From: Vespula vulgaris
Lineage: Eukaryota > Arthropoda > Insecta > Hymenoptera > Vespidae
Length of the DNA stretch: 64,000 bases
Assembly: GCF_905475345.1 (NCBI RefSeq)
Contig: NC_066601.1
Location: forward strand, 1,468,501 to 1,532,500
Direction of reading: 5' to 3'
Part shown: positions 11,920-22,805 of the stretch, piece after piece
Layout of the letters: each line of letters opens with the position of its first letter
How positions within the stretch are numbered: position 1 is the stretch's first letter
Notes under the pieces: model-generated
Databases searched by the model: none
Seen by the model: the letters and a program-made list of their open reading frames with translations, nothing else
What the model was told of the DNA's origin: nothing
Made by a program: the position numbers and the translations under genes

Positions 11920-12475
11920 TTCTTCTCTTCTTTTCTTCCTTTTCCCGTACTTCTTCCTTTCTCTCCTTTCTTTCTTTTTTCTTTTTATTTATTTTTTTCT
12001 TCTCTTATCCTTTCTCCTTTCTTTTCTATTTTTTCATTCTTTCCTTCCTTCTTTCTTTCTTTCTTTCTTTCTTGCGTATGACTTTTTTCTTCCTTCTTTT
12101 TTCTTCCTTTTTTTGTTTCAATTTATTTCTTCACCCTTCTTCTTCTTCGTTTTCTTCTTGCTCTTCTTTCTCCTTCTTCTGTTGCTTGATCCCTCTTTCT
12201 CTTTCTTTCTTACTTTCTTTCTTTCTCTTTCTCTCTTTCTTTCTTTCCTTTTCTCTCTCTGTCTCTGCTTCTCTCTAAAACACAAAAGAAGAGAAATTGT
12301 TCGTGTTAAACGCTCGTAATACCTTGTTCGGTCTCCTTCTAAAATTAAAAGTATAGAAAGCAAAGTTCTTTATCTCTATCCTTCCTTTCTTTTCTTTTTT
12401 CTTTTCTTTTCTTTCCTTTTCTTTTTTTTTTCTTTTTTTTCTACCTTACTCTTTCCCCTTCTATCTCACGGTTTC
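11920..12475. repeat. Long polypyrimidine region (TTTC, TTC, CTTT)
   Basis: Plus-strand pyrimidines over roughly 350 bases, then again at 12370-12470, with (TTTC)n near 12050-12073 and 12205-12250. All open frames through it are compositional. Confidence 0.9.
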
Positions 12476-13262
12476 ATAGTTTTTCGTACGTTTCAGGTGA
12501 ATTCTCTTTGTCGGGTTAACGGTTCGTATTAATTAAAAGTCCTCGTAAAAAGATCGCGCTTTTCTCCTTTTGAACGTTCCGCGTGTGCGGCTCACGTGGA
12601 ATTAACAGACGATCCACGAGCCTGCGATAAGAACGCTTCGCGTTTTCGTTCCGTCCATTCGTTCGTACGTCCGTACGTCCGTTTGTTCGTATTTCGACAA
12701 ACTCGATTGTATTTCTTCCCTTCTTTATTGTTTTTTGTCTGAGACTTGCTTTTTTTCTTTTATTTTATTAGTCTAATTTTTGATGAAAAATTCTGATTGC
12801 AAACGGGATATGAGAAAAGTAAATTTAAATTTCTATCTGGTTCTTTCGAAAACCCATACGTACGTAACTATATCGCCATCATTTTCTTAGATATACAATA
12901 TGGACGTGAACTAAATTCTATTTTCATTAAATAATTATTAAGTAATTAAGTTTTAGTTAATATTGATCATCTTAATCGTCTTATATTAATACATTTATAT
13001 TATTTTAATAGATTTTCTACGTACAAATCGATATAATCGTCCGATAGATTTTCTAAATTTTTTATTGATGAAAGATAAGGGAACGTTTCGCGTTATAGTT
13101 TCTTTGCAAATTGTAAAAAGCAAAGGTAAAATTCTTTGTTACAATTTTACTCTTATTGGGAAGTAGTTTTTGTTTTTTATAATTTAATAAAAATGGAATA
13201 GCAAAAAGTTAGTTAGTTATTGAGTATCGACTGATAACAATATTGAAATTTATAATACTTGT
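12475..13262. other. Unique sequence without a recognised gene
   Basis: 12480-12700 is GC-richer, with a CACGTG at 12593-12598 and a short CGTA/CGTC repeat near 12658-12690. The rest becomes AT-rich. No exon with matching splice sites was found. Confidence 0.5.
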
Positions 13263-13492
13263 TTGACCCTTTGTACCATGAGATCGTCACTTTAATAACA
13301 ATACTATTTTTTTACAAAACTATTTAATCATCTTTAATATCATTCTTCATTTATTAAATAAAATTAATCACTAAAGAAATTACTTAGCAAAAAAAGTATA
13401 CGAGTGAATGAGATATAAAATACAGAAGAAGAAATCAAATCAGAGCTTTCTCGACGACAAAATATGAAAATAATTATGGCGCAAAGGATTAA
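13263..13492. mobile_element. piggyBac-like MITE, 222 bp, with TTAA-type target sites
   Basis: Seen: the left end is TTGA|CCCTTTGTACCAT (13263-13279) and the right end is ATGGCGCAAAGGA|TTAA (13476-13492). The two 13-base ends are inverted and agree at 10 of 13 positions. The flanks are TTGA and TTAA, that is, a TTAA duplication with one change. The interior is AT-rich and carries no transposase. Known: piggyBac-type elements insert at TTAA and commonly start CCCTTTG or similar. Inference: this is an old nonautonomous member. Confidence 0.55.
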
Positions 13493-14260
13493 ATGACATA
13501 TTCCGCTTAAATGTGTTTTTGCCAAATGCAACGAGAGAGAAAAAGAAACTATATATTCTATCATTTTCTATATTTCCTCTCGAAAAATGTCTATTATTCG
13601 ATACCGGCTAACAAAAGTGTTTTCGAAGATCCACAAAGCTACTATTTCACCACTTTGCGATCCGATGCCATGATAGTTTTTCAGGTTTCCGATGACGTCA
13701 AATCTCGCGTCGTGTAATTTTCAGTAAAAGACAAAATAAATTTTTCTCTTGGACGAACAAATAGAATTCTGTTACCATTTCAACGTTTCTCCGTAAGAGA
13801 TTTTTAAAAAATAATATAGAATGCTATTGGACATCTAATTAATTAAATCTCAAACACGTATCGTTTCTTTCTCTTTATATATCTCTCTCTATTTTCTTCC
13901 ATTAAAATAAGAGAAAAGAAGAAAAAAAAAAGAATGAACCACCAGCTCCAATTGTTTCATATTTTATCCCTTTCCCTCCTACCCCACTTTCATCCCATCT
14001 CACTCCCCGCACATTCCCTCGAATCCATCTTTCATTCCATCAAATCTATGCAATTTATGCTAATGAAACGAATTTATAACACACGTGTGATATTAACCGA
14101 CGATTTTCCTTCCGCTTGATGTCCATTCGTTATATGCAATTTTCATGATTGCATTCGCTTGGAATATATCGATTTCAGAATTAGTGAGAGACGCTCGTGT
14201 TTTATAAACGGAAGCTTTCGATTGCATTTGTAAAAGCGACGGACTATGTACTTGGAGCAT

Positions 14261-14360
14261 GAAAGAAAGAGAGAGAGAGATACTAAGAGAGAAAAAAGGA
14301 AAAAAAATAGAGAGAAAGATACTAAGAGAAAAAGAAGAAGAGAGAGAAAGAGAATAAAAT
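14261..14360. repeat. GA-rich tract with a duplicated GATACTAAGAGA segment
   Basis: GA and GAAA repeats with two copies of a GAGATACTAAGAGA-like word about 45 bases apart, directly before the 14.35 kb tandem array. Confidence 0.8.
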
Positions 14361-14917
14361 TTCATTTCATAGCCTAAGTCACGATAGAGAAAATTTTTCA
14401 GAAAATAGTATAGGAATAGGAATAGGAATAGGAATAAGAATAGGAAAAAAGAAAATATGAGATAAAAATGATAAGGTTATTTATGATTATTAAATTAAAA
14501 TAAGGAAATTCGATGATATTATGTTAAAATGTGAGAAATAAGAAGAAAGAGAAAGAGAAAGAGAAAGAAAAAATAAAATTTTCTTTCATAAGCTAAGTCA
14601 CGATAAAGAAAATTTTTCGTAAAATAGTACCTTAAAGATTGAAAAAAATACAATACGAAATAAAAATGATAAGACTATCTGTGATCATTAAATTAAAATA
14701 AAGGAATTCGATGATACTATGCGAAATAAAAAAGAGAAAGAGAGAGAGAGAGAAAAAAGAGAACTTCCATAGATCGAACGTGTTCGAAAAAAATTCGTGT
14801 TACAGCACTTAGACTAAGTTAAGATTGAGCAATAAAAGAAACACAAGACGTGATGACAATAATAAGATTAGACTACAAGAGAAGTAAATTATATATATAT
14901 ATATATAAAATAAAAAA

Positions 14918-14964
<47 letters not shown>

Positions 14965-15028
14965 TTCTTTTTCTATTTCTGTTGCGCGCACGATGATATT
15001 ACGAAAAAGTGAGAAATAAAAGTATTCA
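14352..15028. repeat. Tandem array of ~220 bp units, two clear and one degenerate, with embedded microsatellites
   Basis: Unit 1 (about 14352-14571) and unit 2 (about 14572-14790) share CTAAGTCACGATA, GAAAATTTTTC, AAAATAGTA, AAAAATGATAAG, ATTAAATTAAAATAAGG and TTCGATGATA in order, near 90% identical in the ends compared. A third, degenerate unit starts with CTAAGTTAAGAT at 14814 and ends with CGATGATATTACG at 14991. CTAAG words fall at 14374, 14593 and 14814. Unit 1 holds a (GGAATA)n hexanucleotide repeat at 14411-14447. Unit 3 is expanded by (TA)n and by (CT)n at 14922-14962. Confidence 0.75.
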
Positions 15029-15230
15029 CTATGGTATAGAGAGGGAAAGAGAGGTAAGGAGGAAGGATCCGGTAAAGATAGTCGAGAGAAATTCCCAAGG
15101 GTGGTTGGTGCGAGGGTGGTACAAATCCTGGGGTAGTTAAGGCGTCTTAAGCGTCCTGTATATATTCCTCCAATTTTGCACGAACGAGATGTAATTGGGT
15201 CTTGCTTTCCCAGCCATTTCTACTTGCACG

Positions 15231-15264
15231 AAAAGAGAGAGAGAAAGAGAGAAACAGAGAATCA

Positions 15265-15303
<39 letters not shown>
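15231..15303. repeat. (GA)n tract
   Basis: GA repeats with a pure core at about 15267-15295. Confidence 0.9.
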
Positions 15304-15304
<1 letters not shown>

Positions 15305-16118
15305 CACGTAGATAGAAACACGTGGAAGAGAGAATCTCTTATTCCTTCTCTTTCTGTTTCTCTTTCTCTTTCTCTTCTTCGTTGTCGTAAGTATCGTGTC
15401 CCCGGTTTCCACAATGGCTTTCGAGTCTACGGATTAAAGTGTTCGGCGTGTGACTAGCGAGTTTTGAGAGTAAATGCAAGGAACGATTTTCGATTATGAA
15501 ATAAAAAAATACAAAGAGAGAGAGAGAGAGAGGACTGATTCGATTTTTTCCTTTCATCGGTCAAAATCGAACGATATTGTTTCATTATTCTCATCAAATG
15601 AAAAATTATATTGTCAGATAATCGGACAGGATAAACTTTCGCGATTTTTTTCTTATTTCACGTATCGCAACAAAGTATCCATGAACAGACGTAGATATCC
15701 ACTTTGTATTAGTTATTTTATAGAAGAAACGTAAGTATCTTTATCTCAATTCAAGAGACGTGTCACGTTCTATGCTACGAAGCACATCGATTATCCAAAT
15801 TCCATTTTACGCTCGAATAATGCCTGACCTAGCTACTGAGTTAGCTAAATTTAGTTCAACCGACGTGTTATGTTTTCTGCTTTTTTTTTCTTTTTTCTTT
15901 CAAAAAGGCTTTAGTTCTAAAATTGAAGTTGAATGAAATCTCGATTGAATGAATTTGTCTTTTTTGATAACGCGTCCCCCCTTCCTCTCTTTGACAATCT
16001 TTCTCTCTTTTTACGATCTTCTTTGATTAACGAAGCTTCGACGTTGCTTCGTTGATCGTTCTAAAAAAAAAAAAAGAAGAAAAAATAGAAAGAAATTATT
16101 CTGCGTTTAACCTAAAAA
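15304..16118. other. Mixed unique sequence, no gene called
   Basis: Two perfect U1-complementary donor words (GTAAGTAT) occur on the plus strand near 15388 and 15731. The sequence before them is CT-rich or AT-rich and has no convincing acceptor, start or conserved frame. Confidence 0.4.
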
Positions 16119-16455
16119 ACACACACACACATACACACACACACACACATATATATATATATCTATTTTTTCTTTTTCAATGATCATCAACTTAAGAGCA
16201 AATATCTAAGATCGAGTGATTAACTTACGTGGTTGCGGTGAAAAAAGCTTCGCGATAAAAAGCTTGGAAGGAAAGAAGCCAAGTACTTGAACTACTTGCG
16301 TTATCACGTGCGAGAAAAAAGGACAGAGAGAAAGAGAAGAAAGAGAGATAAAGAGATAGATAAGAATAGAGAGAAATAGAAAGAGAGAGAGAGAGAGAGA
16401 AAGAGAGAGGAAAAGGGAAAGAAAGTGAGAGAAAGAAAGAAATAGAGAAAGAGAT
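16119..16455. repeat. (AC)n-(AT)n and GA-rich tracts
   Basis: (CA)n at 16119-16150 runs into (TA)n to 16163. A GA/GAAA-rich stretch lies at about 16320-16455. Confidence 0.9.
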
Positions 16456-16889
16456 TTTCTGTAAAAAGGAAGAAAAGTAATAGAACGTCTATTCAGAAAC
16501 CGAAGAAATAGAGAAAGCAGAAGGAGGCACTTCGATTACGCGGGAAATGCTCGTTCAACGAATGTTCTAATACATCGACTAACGCGACATCATACGATTT
16601 CTATCGGAAGGAAGATTTCACGACCAAGAAGCTTCGGACCATTTCCATCGATTCACAAATTCAACATTAGGAGAATAAAGTGAATGTTCTGGAGCGACCA
16701 GAATAGTTAAACGTTCTTCACGAATCCGTGATAAACTTCAGCCTTGAAATTCTTTGACGTTGAATCAACGAGTAGGCGTGACACTTTCGTAACGTTAATT
16801 GCGAGTCGTTGAAAGAAGGGGGAACGATTGCTATCTGTAACTAGAATTTTAATGATCATCGACTTCTCGAGTGTGAAAGACAGACAGAG

Positions 16890-16896
<7 letters not shown>

Positions 16897-16951
<55 letters not shown>
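16897..16951. repeat. (GA)n microsatellite
   Basis: A nearly pure GA run of more than 50 bases. The minus-strand open frame of 112 codons across it is a repeat artefact. Confidence 0.95.
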
Positions 16952-16955
<4 letters not shown>

Positions 16956-17159
16956 AACTCCTATTCGCAATAGAATACGAAAGTAAAAAAGAGATAAAAT
17001 GAGAGACGATTTATTTCCGTAAACGATGGGATGGATCCTCTTCATGAGTGTCTTCTCTTTTCGACTCGAGTGGAATCTTACATTCCATGTGAAATATGAT
17101 ACAAGAATTCGTTTCCTTTTTTTCCCCTCTTTTTGAGAAACAGAATCGTAGAGAAAAAG

Positions 17160-17229
17160 AAAGATATATATATATATATAATATATATACGTGGGTGAAA
17201 TGATAAAGAAAAAGTAAGAGATTGAGAGA

Positions 17230-17270
<41 letters not shown>
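17160..17270. repeat. (TA)n and (GA)n
   Basis: TA repeat at about 17165-17189 and GA repeat at 17236-17269. Confidence 0.9.
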
Positions 17271-17272
<2 letters not shown>

Positions 17273-17608
17273 TGATAACGTTAATACGATTGGAAAAAAT
17301 CGATAACTTTCACTCTCTTTTTTTTTTCTTTTTTACTCCTCTTTCTTCTTCTTTTCCTTTTTTATCTTTTTTATCACGTTTGAATCGTCGGTCAAAGATA
17401 CACCTTCTTCAAACAGTATACCTACACGTGACAGTATATAAAATTGGATTGCAAAATAAAAAGTTAAGGAGAAGTTCCCCCTTGGTTTGACGGTAGTTCG
17501 TATTACTACTTTTTGAGAGTACGTCGTAGTGGCCAGTAACACGAGCGCACACTTTCATCCACGGAAACTGACCAGCGCAACGTAAAAGTGGAACTAAAGT
17601 TATCGATC

Positions 17609-17609
<1 letters not shown>

Positions 17610-17677
<68 letters not shown>

Positions 17678-17735
17678 GCTTTGGCTCCCTCTCTTCTTCT
17701 TTTTTCTCCTTCTCCTCTTTTTCTTTTTATTTTCT
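17610..17735. repeat. (CT)n and pyrimidine tract
   Basis: (CT)n at 17611-17675 continues as TTC/CTT-rich sequence. A (GA)n tract follows at about 17900-17950. Confidence 0.9.
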
Positions 17736-17959
17736 CGGTGAGATAAAATCTCAAAATCCATCTCTTGACTCTCTTTGATGTTGTCGTGGAAAATCAATTG
17801 TTTCGGTCGTTACATTTATCGTTCCAATACTACGTTCATCCTATCGATGATATTTACGAATGTGTATATGTGTGTCTATGAAGTAGAAGGAGATAGAAAG
17901 AAAGTAAGAGAAAGGGAGAGAAAGAGAGAGAGAGAGAGAGAAAGAGAGACGATAAGAAA

Positions 17960-18780
17960 GTCATTAAAAATTCACTTATAAGCAATAAACTCGTAAGCAA
18001 TACAAGTTACGTATACTCTCCTACACAAACTTCGAAGTTACGCGGGCTGAGAGTTCGGTCGTAACCGGTTACAAGATCGAACGGCTCTCTAACTTTAATC
18101 GAATCGAACGATCGAGATTGAAACTTGTAATCATACGCATAATCAATGTCATTATTTACGACCCCGAAATTGATCCTTAAAAAATAACTCTAAAGTAGCT
18201 TAACGCGATATCGTGGCACGTAGTATAGACATATTTACGAAAAAGAGAAAAAGAAACAAAAAAAAAGAAAAAAGAAGCGAAAAAAGGAAAGGAAATTATT
18301 TGCCAAAGTCAACGGTTGAATTTAATTCAGTTCGACGTGAAATTGAATTAAATCGAGAGAGCAAAAAAAAAAAGAAAATTCAGAAAAAGAAAATAAAAAC
18401 AAAGAGGAATGAAAGAAAGAAAAGAAAGAAAGAAAGGAACAAGAGATAGAAGCAAGAAAAACGATCGATCGAATTGATCGCAGTGATGCGCGTGAATGTA
18501 GAACCGTGTGAATTACGTTACATATAATTTAATACACCCACGTGGCCTTCGATGGTTTCACACCGTAAAACGGCGAAGATGGAAAAAAAAGAAAAAAGAA
18601 ATTGAAGAAAAAAAAAAATTAAAAAAAATTATCGCGATATTTGTTGCACGTTTATAATAATCTCGATCGAATTTTAATATTTACGTTTTGTTTTATCTTT
18701 TCTTGTTACTTTTTATTTCTCTCTTTTATTTCTCTTTTAACTCGGTGATATCCGGAAACGGACGATCTCGATGAACGTTG
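17960..18780. other. Unique and A-rich sequence, no gene
   Basis: Short complex stretch at 18000-18210, then A/G-rich stretches at 18240-18450 and 18580-18640. The plus-strand lysine/arginine-rich frame is compositional. Confidence 0.5.
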
Positions 18781-18980
18781 CGAGAAGAGAATGACAAGAT
18801 CCTGGTAATGTTCACGAGTATTATCGAACGAGTATTATCGCGTTATGTCACCGTGCGGAATGTTATCCTCGCGTGGCGGCTTGTCCGCGACTGAAAGAGC
18901 TATCGGACCAACCCCGTCTGAGTTTCCAGGGTTGGCCGTTGCGGCGCTACTACCTTTAACCGAATCCATCCCTGTTCTCT
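18780..18980. other. GC-rich island with a CCAACCC/GGGTTGG hairpin
   Basis: This is one of the GC-richest complex stretches in the window. Near its start ACGAGTATTATCG occurs twice in tandem (period 17, about 18805-18840). CCAACCC (18908-18914) and GGGTTGG (18929-18935) form a perfect 7-bp stem with a 14-base loop. A TTTCCAG|GG acceptor-like site lies at its centre on the plus strand. Both strands have open frames; the plus-strand one has an ATG at 18845 but then runs into CT repeats. No family is recognised. Confidence 0.4.
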
Positions 18981-19173
18981 CTCTCTCTCTCTCTCTCTCT
19001 ACCCCTCTTTCTGTCTCTTTCTCTGTCTCTCTCACGTTTCCTCTCTCTCTCCTACTCTATCCGATGACACGTCTCATCGTTCGAGCACCGCTTGCTCTCC
19101 TTTTCTACGAGCGTCGTCGGTCCGTTGCTCGCGACAAAAATAATCCCTCTCCCTCTCTCGATCTCCTTTTCTT

Positions 19174-19214
<41 letters not shown>

Positions 19215-19222
19215 TTTTCGTC
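18977..19222. repeat. CT-rich tracts
   Basis: (CT)n at 18977-19000 and 19176-19222, with CT/TGTCTC mixtures between. Confidence 0.9.
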
Positions 19223-19259
19223 TTGAATCATCTTCCACCCTTCGGGATTCCGCGATTCG

Positions 19260-21410
19260 AGTTAGAATGAATCCATCTGCCTTTTGGGATCGCTCGTATA
19301 TTCGATAATGAATGATATAGTTATTTTGACAATTATATCGAGAGATTTGTTTTTGTGAATATTGAAAAGAAAAGAAAAAAGAAATTGGGAGAAAGGAAAA
19401 AATGAAAATTTCTGAAAAGTGAAGAAATTAATATCATTGAAAATGATATCATTATTTTTATTCGATATTCGCTAGATATCGTCGAACCTGTCGACGCGTT
19501 GTAAAAGACTTTCTTTATTATCTTTTATACAATATCGTATTTAGTATTACTCTTGGAGAAATTTTAACTTGAAAGCTGTTTTTATAATATCTATTAAATA
19601 AACTTAAAATAATAAAGCGAATGAAAAATGTTTTTCTTTTCAAGTAGATCGTACCGATGTAATAAAAATGGATAGCTTTTTATAATGTTAAATGAAATAT
19701 CAATATTTCATTATAAATGATATGATCATTCGAAAAAATTATTTTGGTATGTCTATTATCGGGAAGATAAAATTATATGAATATATATAAAGAGAACAAA
19801 AAATACTTACGCTCATACAAATAATTAGAATTTATATTCGACATTAGAATTAATTAAACCCTTCAGAAAATAATTAATCATAAATATCTTCATTTACAAT
19901 TATCAAGATCATAATTATTAGAAGAACTCTTAAGTGACAGCTTTATTTGTTTTGAGTTATTATTGTTTAGAATCATTAAGCTATTCTAAACCCTTAAATT
20001 TATATAAATTATAATTATTCAATTAGAATTATTATTGTAAAATTATATAAAAAATGAAAATAACAAAATGAACAAAGTGTTTCGTTTAATCGTTATATTC
20101 CTGTCAAATTAACAAACGTAATAATAATAGAACGATTCTTCTATTGTACAATTTCTCTATTAAATTTTATTGCTTTCTATTGTTAAATTTCCTATTGTGT
20201 AAATTGTTTTAACAAAATTATTTAACAAAATTATTATTCCATTTTGATTTAATAAGAGACCTAAGTTAGTTCTTAAAAAGAGATGTCGCATGTTTCTGTC
20301 AGATCAACTACGACCTTTCCGCAGGGTTAAATCTTAAACTGCTTATCTCACGAAACTCTTTAAGAAAATCTATGGGCTACGTCGTATTTAAATTATCGTT
20401 CGTAACGGACGCTTAGTTAAATGGTCTTTCTATCTTTTCGATATCCATCAGAGAGAAACGTCTCATTCATTTTTTCAATGTCTTTCTTATTTCAATCGTA
20501 TTAACTCTTGGTTTTTTATTTTATTCTAAAGTAACTCATTCATATTTGTTGATCATTATTTTTAACTCTGTATAATCATTTGTATATATTTCATATTAAA
20601 ATATTTAGAACAAAATTGTTGTATTAATTACATATATATATAAACAGAAAAAATATAAATACATTGTATATATAAATATAATATTAAAACTCACTGATAT
20701 TCAGAGATTTTGTAAAATTTTTCTATGAAATTTCGAGAGAATCGATTAAAGACATTTCGTAGATTTTTACCATGGAAATATTACAAATAAAATAAAGGTT
20801 ATATTGAAATTCTTCGAACATAATATAAATACAAATTATCAAATATCATATGTGATAAATAAATAACGAAGAATTTGATTAGATTTTGTTCGGCTTATTT
20901 TTTATATGACTATCATCGATAGAAATTAGCAAATATTAAATTTAAAGAATATCGTAAGATTCCTACTACTATATTGAAAACAAAATGAAACAAATTTCAG
21001 TGGTATGAAAAATTATTTGTCGCGTTGCAATTATAGATTGTTTTATTATTTGATTCATAAACAACGAACGTAAAGAGTTTAATTGAAATTCGTCAAAAAA
21101 GAACGTGCTTGACACTTGACGAGAAAATAACGCAACTTTTACACGTGCTTTCTCGAAAGCGTACACGCAAGAGAATCAGGAAATAAGCTCTCGTTGTTTG
21201 ACAGTTATTGACTTTTTAACAAAAGCTCTTTCTTTCTATAAAACATCGCTTAAGCATCATAGGTACTTACGCGCGCACGCGCGCGCTCAACTATGAAAAG
21301 GTAATAAGAGTACGAATGATATATAGACAAATTTATTTATTGCCTATAAAGATGTTGACCAAACAATTTCTAAATATATTAGAAATTTACACGTCAATAA
21401 TATTATTAAC
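19260..21410. other. AT-rich gene-free stretch
   Basis: Long AT-rich unique sequence. The only more complex parts are near 20280-20460 and 21100-21180. A short alternating GCGCGCACGCGCGC occurs near 21270-21287. No exon is seen. Confidence 0.55.
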
Positions 21411-21415
21411 AATTG

Positions 21416-21563
21416 ATTAAATTAGAAATAATCATAATTATACGTAGGTATATAAATAGGTATTAAATAAAAGAAACGATGGCAATTATATAAAAATAAT
21501 AGTTGAAAGTGAGAATAGATTGTAATAATTGATACAGTGTTTGGAACAAGAATAATAATAAAG

Positions 21564-21594
<31 letters not shown>

Positions 21595-22050
21595 AAGAAA
21601 TAAATAAATTCTTTATTCGTCCTTTATCCAATTACATCAACAATAAAATTAGAAATAGTAATAATCGTAAATATAGATATCTCATAAAAGAAAGTGATGG
21701 AAATAATGTAAAAATATGATTAAGCGTGAGAATAGATTATTTTTATTCGATAAAAATATCTGTAATAGAAGCAATAAAAAAAAATAGGAGAGAAAGAGAG
21801 ATAGCTTCTTTACTCGATAATTACATTAATAATTAATAATGAAATTATCAAGAGCGTATAAACATAAATATAGATAAGACAATTAAGATAACTTAAAGAT
21901 ATATTATATCAAAGAGCCAGAAGAAATTAATGTATTCTTGATGCAGTGTCAGCGTTAAGAAGAATAGTGATATATATAGAGAGAGAAAGAAAGAGAGAAA
22001 AAGAGATGTAGAGATAGAGAGTTAGCTCTTCTAAGCTTTATCTTATCCAA
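21416..22050. repeat. Tandem array of three diverged ~200-227 bp units ending in GA tracts
   Basis: Units begin at about 21416, 21643 and 21839. Units 1 and 2 share AAATTAGAAATA (21419, 21646) and GTGAGAATAGATT (21509, 21726). Units 1 and 3 share TTGAT.CAGTGT followed by AAGAATAATAATA / AAGAAGAATAGTGATA. All three end with a GA-rich run and a TTCTTTA-like / CTTTATC word. The piece just before unit 1 (21330-21415) resembles the end of a further unit. Confidence 0.7.
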
Positions 22051-22412
22051 GCCATCCACCTGTAATCGCCACCCATTTCCAATAAAGATAATCCGAAGAT
22101 ATTCCTTAAAGATATTCCAAAAGCATTGAGAGTGCTTCTTCCATCTCTTCTTCGTCTTCTACTTGAAACGACGCATAATTTATTCTTCCCCGGGAACAAA
22201 TAATTAACGTAGTACATGAGCCTCATCGCCTAACCTTCCTCTAGATCCCCAAAATCTCTGAACTCCTACGAACTCCCACCACCACCATCATCCACCACCA
22301 TCAACCACCCTCCACGGAATTTCCTTCAAGGCTAGCGATTATCAGTAGCGCGTATTAGACGCAACGTTTCGTGCTTCGTTTCATCGAGGTAATTTCCTCT
22401 TTTTACTTGCAC

Positions 22413-22418
<6 letters not shown>

Positions 22419-22452
<34 letters not shown>

Positions 22453-22462
22453 GTCTCTCTAC
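22419..22462. repeat. (CT)n microsatellite
   Basis: CT run followed by CTGTCTGTCTCTC. Confidence 0.95.
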
Positions 22463-22617
22463 CTGAGTTTCCCCTTTGCGAACAAGGATATAACGAAACG
22501 ACGTCGTTTTCGCAGCGGTTAATTAAGCCAATTTCGTGACTCGAGCTATCGATATGCACTTTGCGTTTCTTCTACTCGAAACCTACCCCCTACCCCTTCG
22601 TATCCTTTTCGTTTCTT

Positions 22618-22805
22618 TTTTTTATATCCTTTTCTTTTTGTTTTCCTTTCTTTTCTTTTCTTTTCTTTTCTTTTCTTTTCTTTCTTTTTTCTTTTTTTTT
22701 TTTGATCTTATTTCTTTCTCGGAAAGAAAGGGTACAGGAAGAGGGAGTGAGACATCAGAGAGACAGAAAGAAAGAGAGAGAGAGAGAGAAAGAGGGAGAG
22801 ATCGA
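22618..22805. repeat. (TTTTC)n pentanucleotide and GA tract
   Basis: TTTTC repeats at about 22645-22683, then T-rich, then GA-rich from about 22760 to 22800. TTTTC pentanucleotides recur at 27121-27155 and about 49905-49925. Confidence 0.9.

Noticed and set aside
15380..15740. Two perfect GTAAGTAT donor words on the plus strand
   Set aside because: The preceding sequence is repeat or AT-rich with no start, acceptor or conserved-looking frame.
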